DNA of 64,000 nucleotides from Datura wrightii (taxonomy: Eukaryota; Streptophyta; Magnoliopsida; Solanales; Solanaceae). The stretch covers positions 55,210,001-55,274,000 of the forward strand of contig JASDFA010000018.1 in the NCBI GenBank assembly GCA_035772735.1. The letters are read 5' to 3'. Shown here in pieces: positions 55,251-64,000 of this stretch (its first letter is position 1; each line of letters begins with the position of its first letter). Both the position numbers and the translations under genes were made by a program. The notes under the pieces were generated by a model. The model was given only the letters and a program-made list of their open reading frames with translations. It had not been told where the DNA came from and searched no databases.

Positions 55251-58125
55251 TGCTTACTCTTTCTAATGCAGATCTCTTTTACCTTGTGACCATTTCTCAT
55301 AATACCTACTAATATTGGCTAAACGATTGTCAAGAGATTCAATGATAACCTGTTTCTTCCTCTAGCAACGCTTACATGTTATGTTCAATGAAAAAAGAAT
55401 GGTAATCATTTTAGTTGACTCACGTCCTGCATAAATTACATCTAATTAATTATGTAAGTCAATATATATTGATATGTAGTTGTTTAATTTTTCCTATTCA
55501 ATTTCACAATATTTTGTTTTTGTTTGGAGGCTATAGTACTTGTTGTTCTAGTGGTTTATAGCCCATATGTTTGAATTTTTTTATCTCCTTATTATATATC
55601 ACGGTTCAAGATTTTCCGTAACAACTTTCAGTTGCTCTCTATAGGTGCTGGCAACAAAAGTGCAAAGTGAACTATAAATACTTTGGTATAGTAAATTTCA
55701 CTAAGGTCTCCTCTCACATATATGTAAGCTGATTATCGTTCTCAAAATCTTTGTATATTTTCTAGCCTGTATATAGATGGTTAAAGAAACACAAAATCAA
55801 ATATGTATTTTCTCTTTAATTTAGGATCACCAAAAGAATTTTCTAGCCTTGAAAGGATCCTTATCAATATTGAAATCAAAGGTGTTAAATTATTTTGTCG
55901 ATGCTAAGTATAACCATAATTGAATATTTATTCTTATTCTAAAGGACTTACAAAGAATGCATGGTTTAATAACTATAATGGAATAATTCAAAATCAATTG
56001 ATTAACGGACCATCTAAACCTTCAAAGAATATAGAAAATAGACATTTTAGGGAACTCAACGTACATAAAATTTGTTAATGTCTAATAACTTGTATGTTAG
56101 TATACATATAAATAAGATTAAAATTTTAATTAATAAGATTTATGTACTCTTAGAATCTCACTACATATATATGGAATACGAGCAATCATACCTTTAAATG
56201 TAATCTTGATTATATTTTTATTTATACTGAAAATAAGTGATAAATATTACACACGAATGAATCACTTTAGACACAAATGGTAGGTAAAATATGATAGGTG
56301 TTGTAAATTTATTTCCTCGTATATACTTCTCAAGGCCGATTACTCTGTAATCACTAAGCCATGAGTACGATTAGAATAAGAAAAAAGATTGTTAATTTTA
56401 CACAATTATCAAAGTGTTAACCACAAGGTTAAAACTAATTGACATGGAATATATGGGCAATGCATGTATCCAGTCAGTAATTTATTTTATAAGTGGGAGC
56501 ATTCTAATGTAAAAGTTAATTTACAAAATTTTCTTTAAAATTTGAATGTCTATTTTGACCTTGAAAGAAAAAGACCATTTTGTTAAAGTAATTACTAATA
56601 TTTAATTTCATTAAATCGTTTGAATATTAAGAAAAACTATTTCATATTCCTACAATTATTGTATGTCTTAGTTATTACTTATAATTATTTCAATCTTTAT
56701 ATTTTATTTCTTTCATCTTTCATGGTAGTAACTATTTTGCACAACCATTTCATATTCTTTATAACAATCTATAAATTGCACAATAAAATATTGAATCATA
56801 TTATCACATGGTCTATCAAACTCAAAAGTAAAAATTTTTCATCAGTTCTACTTTCACAGACAAGATGTAAAGATCTTTGAGACTTTTGACCCTATTTATA
56901 TATGATATAGGGACACAACTCAAGACTATAATAAGGAGATTTTCCCTGCCTATAAAATTTAGAAAATAGAGTTTTGTCGAGAAAATATGTTGAGGAATTG
57001 TCAAGAAACAAATTCATCATCTAGTCCTTTTTGGATTATATACGTATACCTACCTTTGATAATATTTAACATATCATAAATTATTCATTTTGTCTCGGTA
57101 GATTTCATATATAAATTAGATAGGTTCATTAATGACAAATATCTCTTACTTTATATAATTTTTAAGAAATTATTTGAATACAATCTTCTTTTATTTTCAA
57201 TTTTATAAAATTAGTACCGATTAAAATTAGAATTAAAATCTTATTCATATGTTTCTGTCTGAGTATATTTTAGTAAAATTTTTAAATAAAATATACGTGG
57301 AGCGCACGTATTTAGAAAGTAGAAACACTTAAATAAATAAAGGAGTTTAACGTACAAATCTGACATACATTGCCCATTTTTTATAAAAGAAATAGGACCC
57401 AGTATCAACTAAAATCTGTACAAGTGGCATAATATGTTCACTCTAACCATCAATTATTTAAATTTTAAGCAGTTGAAGAAAGGTAAAAGATAATTTGATT
57501 GTTCAATAAAAAAAAGAATAATTATATATGGAGCCACAAGTTATTACATTACTTGCTAATGCACACCTAATTAAATGTTTAATCATATTGACCTTTCTAA
57601 TATTACTGTCCCCAGTCCGACCTCTATCCCACAAACAAATTCAACCTAAAACTCTTTTAACGAAATACTTCCCACTTTCGCTTTTATTTATTTATTAAAT
57701 TCAAAATTAATTTTCAATTTTATTTGTCATATTAAGAAATAAAACAATATTTTTTATTTTATTATTAACATTAGCTACTTATTTTCTAAATTATTCTCAA
57801 GTTCATTAAATAATATATTAATTAACATAAATATTATAATAAAATATATATTTTATTTATTACATTTAAATAAAAAAAATTTCACTGTGAATAAGTAAAA
57901 ATGAATGAAGAATATAATTAGGAGCTCATGTTTCTGTTTTTTTCTTGAATCTATGTAATACATAAAATACCTTTTTTTCACAATTTTGACCTCATGTTTA
58001 CCCTAATTCTAAAATATAAGAATTAGGAAGAAAGCGGATTATTACAAGTGAAACCAAAATTTAAAATTAGTAACGAGAGTTGCACATAGGAATTGGGAAT
58101 TGAAAGTTATAAATAGAATATTGTT
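55251..58125. other. AT-rich DNA without recognised features
   Basis: Nearly 2.9 kb of AT-rich sequence. Open frames are short (up to 86 codons at 56620-56880) and low in complexity. I see no domain, tRNA, LTR end or transposon terminus. It may be old intergenic DNA. Confidence 0.5.
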
Positions 58126-58200
58126 CTCCCAATAAACACACCATCATGGGATGCCGTGATGGCTCTCCCAATAAACCCACCATCATGGGATGCAGTGAAA
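58126..58200 (+). repeat. 39-bp tandem duplication
   Basis: Units begin ctcccaataaac at 58126 and 58165, each containing caccatcatgggatgc. The second copy is incomplete. Confidence 0.75.
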
Positions 58201-58536
58201 ATTGAGATAGATGAAATTTATTTATTTTTAATTAAAAGTTGACCTTTTTCAAAATGAATAAATTTTTATTAGAAAGCTTTTCCTCTTTAATTGGCTTTTC
58301 GTGGTGCTATAAATTTAAGAAAAATTAATATAATTAGTGGTTTATCAAAATAATAGCCAATAAGTGTGTGTATATATATGGTATAAATGGAGCTCATGTT
58401 GGGTGTACTATATAATAACAAGATACCACTACGACTTAAAGGAAAGTTATATAGAATTATTGTTAGATCAACTATATTGTATAGGGAAGTGTGTTAGCCA
58501 ATCAATAATTCACACGTTCAAAAGATGAGTACACAG
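58201..58536. other. AT-rich stretch without recognised features
   Basis: Contains a short (ta)n run near 58370. Nothing else seen. Confidence 0.4.
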
Positions 58537-59260
58537 AGATGAGAATGCATAGATAGATGTGTGAACACACAAGAAAATATGGAATTAAGAACAAAGACAT
58601 ATGGGGTATGGTAGAAGTGACTTCAATGGTGGACAAGATGCCGGAAGTAAGACTGAGATGACTGGGGTATATAAAGAGGAGGAACACAGATGCCCAAGTG
58701 AGGAGGTGTGAGAAGTTGATAAAAATAGGTCTAAGGCAAGGTAGAGGTAGATCGAAAAAGAGTTGAGGTGAGGTGGTTGGGTATGACATGACTCATCTTC
58801 AGATTACTGAGAGCATGACCTTAGATCGGAGAGTATGGAGGTCGAAGATTAGGAGGTAGTCGGATGATTTTCTTTTTCTTATTGGTGACTATGGTTCTAG
58901 CTTAGAGCATCTTGTATGTTCCCATTTCTACCTGTTAGTATCATAATTATTATTCTTCAAAATGTATTATTATTGTTGTTTCTTTTACTTGGGTTACCCT
59001 TCTGATTCTTTTGTCAATACTTCTTTTTTCTACATTAATTTCATCACAGTTTTTACTTTTGTATTTATTAAAATATTTTTTTGTTGTTGTCAGTAATTTT
59101 CTTTCTACAATAGTTTTATCACCGTTTTTTCAAGTTGATGGTCTATAAAAGGCAACCTCTCTACTCCATAAAGATAGAATAAGATTTGTAAACACTCCCT
59201 CGCCCTTCCTAGACCCCCCACTATATGGGATCATATTCAATATGTTGTGTTACTGAGAAT
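58537..59260 (+). pseudogene. 3' end of an RTE-like LINE
   Basis: Plus-strand translation gives the C-terminal tail of a non-LTR reverse transcriptase with stops: 'EMRMHR' stop 'MCEHTRKYGIKN', then 'GRGRSKKS', a stop, 'GEVVGYDMTHLQITESMTLD' and RRVWRSKIRR, ending at TAG 58852-58854. Family versions read GRGRPKK.W.EV and D.RVWR at these points. The following 3' region ends in a decayed form (59140-59235, tctactccataaagatag ... agaccccccactatatggg) of the tail typical of RTE LINEs and related SINEs in Solanaceae. Only the 3' end is present, as usual for 5'-truncated LINE insertions; the true 5' limit is uncertain. Confidence 0.6.
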
Positions 59261-59331
59261 CAAATCAAATATACAGGTTTAAGAATCATTGAATTCATTT
59301 CACTAGTCTAATAGTTCCATCACATGTTTAT

Positions 59332-61133
59332 TGTTATGCTCCTAATCTAGACCCTAGATGTGACCGACACTTAGACCACCTTGTGATCCAACCAAATCCT
59401 TGGCCCGACTTTCTACTAGTTGAGAATATGATAAAGTATATAAAAATTAATAACTGTAATGGGCTAAATAAAATAACTAGGATTTATTAACTGCAACTGA
59501 AAAGAATGTTAATAACGTAATATAATTGACTCAACTCTAACCCTATCTATGAAGCCTCTATACTGAAGAATAAGTATCGGGACATAACTCCCACGACTAC
59601 CTCAAGATCTATAAAATAAAATGACTCAATAAGATTGGGACTCTCTGAAGGTAGAAGGCCTTACCAATAGGTGGATGAATGTGAGATCCTAAATGAAGCG
59701 TCTGCTGCTGATCTTGTCTACCTGAATCTGCATCATAATAAGATGCAACATGTCAGTACGTGAAATGTACGGTATATAATACGACTGGATGGAACAATAG
59801 TTAAACAAGAATATTTGAACTAAAAGAACAAACTAACTGAAATACTACAATTGAAACTAAAGCTCTAAATGATGAACAAAACTCAATATAATCAATACGT
59901 AGAACAATTATGTAATAAAACTGTGCATCAAAAAAATCTTTGAAAGATGCATATAAAAATGCATAATTTTACTTGGGGAGTTTCTCATAGCCAATGTCAT
60001 CATGAATGAGCACATGATATCCAACTATCTCGCTCAAGTTGGCAGAGCCGCTCAAAGCCTTGTTCGGGCAGAGAATGATCACAATCTGTGGATCGATAAC
60101 TTAAGTCCTTACCAAGGACTTATCTGAGGAGTCACCCAAATCAATGACATGATCCTAACCTATGATGGCTACATAGTTCCGCGGCTTATGAGTTATCTGA
60201 ACTCTTCACCCATTTGGTGCTAATAATCCTCCAAAATCTATATGCTCATATACATATGCATATCTAAGGAAATTAAAAATATCTTTTATAAAGAACTTTA
60301 CCTATAGATATAATAGATGTTTTAAAATCTCCATTGAGCCTTTCACTCAAAATCTCTTTGAAAACTTAGGAGCCTCTGTGCTTCAAATCTCTTGTAAAAA
60401 CATGTGATCTTCTATGCTCAAAATTATTGATTATTAAAAATAAAATTTTACTTTAGCTTTTGAAAATCATGCTCAAAATCTCACTTTCTTTCTCCAAATA
60501 TCTTCATGTAAACTCTTTTACAAATCTTCTTAATCTTGATGAAAAATAATGCAATTAACTCAAGTTACAATTCTTTCAAAATCATGACCTTTATGCAATA
60601 GGGTTCATGGGATAAGAGACATGAACAATTAGTCAATAACTCAAGAATCAAGAGAATATAATTAATAGACATCAAGAAAATGATAATCAATAACAAAGAT
60701 ATACAACTCAATAGGAATATCTCAATAATGAAAAATTTAATAGATAGAAAACAAGACAATTCAAGAATTTGGGAAAAACCTTAGCTTTAATCTCATTACT
60801 AGATGTAGGGTATGGGGGATTAATAGAATTTCTATCTTAGGTTAGTCTTACATACCTAGAAATTTGAACTTAAACTCAAGCTAGAAGAAACCCTAGGTTG
60901 AAGAAGATGACTTCCAAGCTTACTTAATGGACTTGAGAGCTTAATGATCTTGAATTCACATTTTAATGAAAGAAAATAAGAGTTTAGACTAATTAAACCC
61001 TTAAATATATTCTTTAAGAATCCCAAATCATTCTGGTTTAGGTACTTAGACTATAAAAAGTTACAAAAATACCCCTAGGGTCTCTTCTATAAATATAACC
61101 TTTCAGTGACGATGTGTCACTTGACGACGCATT
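59332..61133 (-). repeat. F: LTR of a further Del-like family, truncated
   Basis: Left end tgttatgctcctaatctag resembles the outer end of Del-like LTRs (minus-strand ...GACA or ...AACA). The usual internal order follows, including hairpin II TGCATC-ATAATAA-GATGCA (59729-59747) and GTACGT-GAA-ATGTAC (59756-59770). No internal coding region adjoins it. It is cut on the right by LTR piece G. The next five bases outside are tttat; the other flank is not in the window. Confidence 0.6.
59729..59770 (-). other. LTR two-hairpin module, F
   Basis: TGCATC-ATAATAA-GATGCA and GTACGT-GAA-ATGTAC. The first stem has different pairs from A, B and E but still forms. Confidence 0.5.
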
Positions 61134-61825
61134 TTTCACGACTCGAACATAGATCCGGATCGAGAAACGGGACAAAGAACTCCGAGAGGCCACAAGTCGA
61201 TCCATGACATAATCATAGCATAACACTAGCAGAATAGCAACTAGCAAAAACATAACTGAGCGAAAGCTAACTGAAAGAATATAATAAAAGCCTATAAGAA
61301 CATAATCAAATAAAACTATGATACAAAAGATTAATCTGCTTATACAATTCTGAAAGCCTCTACTACACTGATGTGTTGGTGGAACAAGCCCCCAACTAAC
61401 TCCTAAAGTCTGAAAACTGAAATATAACAGAAATGGAAAAGCATAGATCTCGTTCGAAAGAGATAAAGACTTACCACAATCAACTGAGATAGAAATGGAG
61501 CGTATCTAACCACGTGGCTGAGTCTGGAAACCTGAATCTATATCATCAAACGATATAGCACATAAAGTATGCGGTCAATACTTGGAATGTACTGAGTATG
61601 CGGGAAGCGTAAAGAAACTAAAATATGCAAGTATACAGAAAGGAAGTAAATTGAGTACATCACTGAACATATAATTGAACTGAAATACAACAACCCTGTC
61701 TAAGATACATATATGTTGACATGAAGCTTTTATTTGAAAACAATTACTGAAGTATAGTCAAATTGATGCATAAGGGTCATGTACTGTATGTATACTGAGA
61801 ACTGAAGCTGTAACTGATATCATAC
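61134..61825 (-). repeat. G: outer fragment of another Del-like LTR
   Basis: Starts tttcacgactcgaacatag, homologous to tgtcacgacccgaacgtag at the ends of A and D LTRs, and runs to the S2b insertion at 61826. Hairpin II CTATATC-ATCAAAC-GATATAG at 61538-61558, as in B. The remainder would lie to the right of S2b, outside the window. Confidence 0.65.
61538..61558 (-). other. LTR hairpin II, G
   Basis: CTATATC/GATATAG around ATCAAAC. Confidence 0.5.
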
Positions 61826-62051
61826 TGTTACACCCCGTAAATTATGGACATGTAGATGGCCTATTCGCATGTTGGTTAAGAGTTTTTGAATGCCATACAT
61901 GCTAGGAAAAGGCTCGGGGGAAAGACCGGATAAGAAATCCGTCGAACCATCGCGGAAGGGCTGGGGCAGAACCCCTCGGCGATGGCAATGTGCCACGGAG
62001 GGAGGGCCTCTGTGTTGGCTCCGTGTCATGCAGGCCCTGTCCGAGCCCAAG

Positions 62052-62059
62052 TATATAAG
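62052..62059 (+). promoter_or_regulatory. TATA box in S2b
   Basis: TATATAAG in caagtatataagcctcc, aligned with 52748-52755. Confidence 0.6.
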
Positions 62060-63746
62060 CCTCCAACTTCGGTTTTAATGATATAATTCATAAAATTTTC
62101 CAGAGAAGCCGAGAGAAAACAGGGAGAACGAAGGTTCCTTAGTAATATTCGTCCGATTACGCCGTCAAACATGATCCAAACTCAAATTAACTCTAGATAC
62201 TAAGGTATTAAGCAGCAATGAGCATTCTTACTGATTTAGTTTCGTGAAATTTGGTCGGCCAATCGTCATGATACCGAGCTAGGGTAAGTGGAATAGCTCC
62301 AAATTAGTGTCAATATACTCCTAGCCCCAAAGTGAGTATTCCTCCCTTCTGGACTTCCGAGAAATAGCGAGTTTTCGACCGTCTTTCGATAAGCCAAAGT
62401 TTGGGCTCTATATATATCAAAAGTGTTATCTTTTTCCAGGATATTAATGTATTTAGCCCTAATTGATATATACATGAATACAGTTGGAAGGAATAGCTGC
62501 ATATTGGTCGAGCTACGCCAGTTAGCCAGAAGCCGACAACTGAGGTATGTAAAGCTAGTTTCCTCGGCAAGTTAGTAGTCTCGGTATAGTAAAATAGTTC
62601 AAAGGCCAGTAGAATGTTTCATAAGTCGTGTGTTATGTTTTGTATGAATATTAGTACGACATTGGAAGCATCATGTTATATATAGCGTGAAACTTGCTAG
62701 CACAATATAAATTCTAATACAAAGTGTTAGAAACTGTACAACATGCCTAGTATGTGATTTAGTAAAGTATGTTAGGATATTATCGTGTTCAGTTGAAACT
62801 TAGTAAAGCAAAATAAGTATCTGTAAGGTATCTCCGAAGTAGAATGGTAGATTAAAATGAAGTTTAGAAAGCATGTTAGAAAAAGTAAATCATGTTACAA
62901 TGAAACTCAGTTATACAACATGATTCCCAGCAGAAAAACTATATCATGTTCAACATTAGACTCAGCACAATATGACAGAAGATTATATACATATACCATT
63001 ATTAGTCTCAGCATGTATTAAATACATACATATCACTATCACTAGTTAAGCATATAGTATGTATAGATACATTATCATCACTAGCTTCAGCATGTGGTAT
63101 ACGCAGTTAGTATTACTAGTTGAGACCACTGTATTGTCTTGGGGTTGGATTACCTAGCATTCATGACCACCCTAGGGTTAATAGCTATATCGACTCGTCC
63201 GCCAGAGGGCAAGGATACGTCACTCTACAGAGTGGCATGCCATCCCACAGGGGACGAAGATGGGATGCCGGTTTTCCCCATATTGTGCCTTGGTCGGCCT
63301 TTATACACCCCTATCGAGCGGGTACGCCCGGGGTGTTGATTCAGGAGTCCTCCGGACTCAGGTACAATTATAGTCAGGGGCTCAGCGAGCCCAAGTGCAT
63401 ACCCAGGGGATCGGCAGGATGCTTATAGGTATTATAGGAGATGGGATGACCGGGGTAGGGGTATAGATTGCGTGTTGATTGTACCTCCCGGCTTATGGGG
63501 GCTGAGTAAGGTTTGTGTGTGTGCTATGCTATGTCATGCTATGTTATGTTATGCCACGTTACGCTAGATATGAGTAGATTGATAATAAAGCATTACATTT
63601 CCAGGTATGACTCCTACTCTTTCCAGTATAGTTGAGAACAGGCTTAGCTTTACATTTTCAGTCAGTTCCAGTCTATTTCTTTCTGTTTCACTTTCATCGG
63701 TTGTATTGTTGTTTTCAGATATTTTTCAGTTGTTGCTTTACATACT

Positions 63747-63763
63747 CAGTACCAGCGGTACTG
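63747..63763 (+). other. LTR hairpin I, S2b
   Basis: CAGTACC-AGC-GGTACTG, identical to S2; the following stem reads GCCC-ATTTA-GGGC where S2 reads GCCC-GGTG-GGGC. Confidence 0.6.
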
Positions 63764-64000
63764 ACGCCCATTTAGGGCACTGCATTACTTGCCTGCAGGT
63801 ACTCATAGACGAGGAGCCGATACCTTGTGATTCCAGCCAGCTCACAGAGTCATTAGCTCCAGTCATCCGGAACTAGATAGCTAGAGGTTTATCCCTTTTC
63901 TTTTGTGGTACAGTATGGGTAGGCTGGGGCCCTATCCCGACCATCTTTTTAGTATTCTTAGAGGCTTGCAGTCTGTATATATTTTTCTGTGGTTAGTTGT

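Larger units (their letters stand above)
61826..64000 (+). repeat. S2b: LTR of the S2 family, runs off the right edge
   Basis: Starts TGTTACACCCCGTA and aligns with S2 throughout (S2 52521 to about 54680). TATA box 62052-62059, CpG-rich inverted repeats at 61947-61985, hairpin-rich segment about 63195-63500, hairpin I at 63747-63763. By comparison with S2 about 400 bases are missing. Whether it is solo or the 5' LTR of a full element cannot be told. Five bases before it: catac (61821-61825). Confidence 0.85.

Noticed and set aside
56620..56880. 86-codon frame rich in Phe/Ile/Leu that could be a membrane protein
   Set aside because: AT-rich DNA produces such frames by chance; no promoter, homology pattern or neighbouring gene.
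58370..58380. Short (ta)n run as a functional microsatellite
   Set aside because: Too short and isolated to claim a role.
58502..58789. 95-codon minus-strand frame
   Set aside because: Antisense of the RTE-like LINE remnant, whose plus-strand translation is recognisable.

Overview
This window looks like heterochromatic plant nuclear DNA. It is almost entirely nested, broken LTR retrotransposons of the Ty3/gypsy superfamily, plus solo LTRs and one LINE-like remnant, and I see no convincing host gene. The pol and gag variants, the LTR sequences and the decayed RTE-like LINE tail resemble those of asterid eudicots, most likely a Solanaceae species. That taxonomic call is inference from resemblance, not from a search. 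The element names G1, C, A, H2, B, D, S1, E, S2, S2b, F and G are local labels used throughout.

Two structural groups dominate. Athila-like elements (G1, H2, C) have a primer site matching or decayed from tRNA-Asp (TGGCGCCGTTGCCGGGGA) and encode gag or gag-protease but show no reverse transcriptase or integrase here. G1 also carries an open frame of at least 355 codons (2-1066, minus strand) that resembles the 'putative plant transposon protein' family. Del/Tekay-like chromoviruses (A, B, D, E) have an initiator-Met primer site (TGGTATCAGAGC) and gag-PR-RT-RH-INT order. B, D and E keep a chromodomain after the integrase. All four are disabled by stops, frameshifts, deletions or lost catalytic residues.

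Left to right: G1 (1-6435, minus, 3' end outside the window) lies inside C (right part 6436-25886, minus). C is split by A (7785-23852, minus, TSD ccagc), and A's 3' LTR is split by H2 (8420-16156, plus, TSD attaa). C itself sits in the chromodomain of B (25887-43823, minus). B's 5' LTR is split by D (32174-43086, minus), and D's integrase is split by solo LTR S1 (35967-37400, TSD cgaag). A decayed gag-protease remnant (43824-44524) separates B from E (44525-55250, plus), whose 3' LTR is split by solo LTR S2 (52521-55096, TSD tagtt). From 55251 to 59331 is AT-rich DNA with a 39-bp duplication and an RTE-like LINE tail. Three stacked LTR pieces follow: F, G and S2b, a second copy of S2 that runs off the right edge.

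The most interesting signals are structural. (1) A two-hairpin module recurs in LTRs of several Del-like families and in S2, with compensatory base changes. (2) CpG-rich inverted repeats are shared by unrelated LTR families. (3) A stem-loop with an unchanged GGGAGGCAA core follows the protease stop in G1 and H2. (4) Arrays of ACGAGTCGT/ACGACTCGT occur in the U3 of both Athila-like and chromovirus LTRs. (5) The intact extra ORF of G1 survives beside a broken gag-protease.
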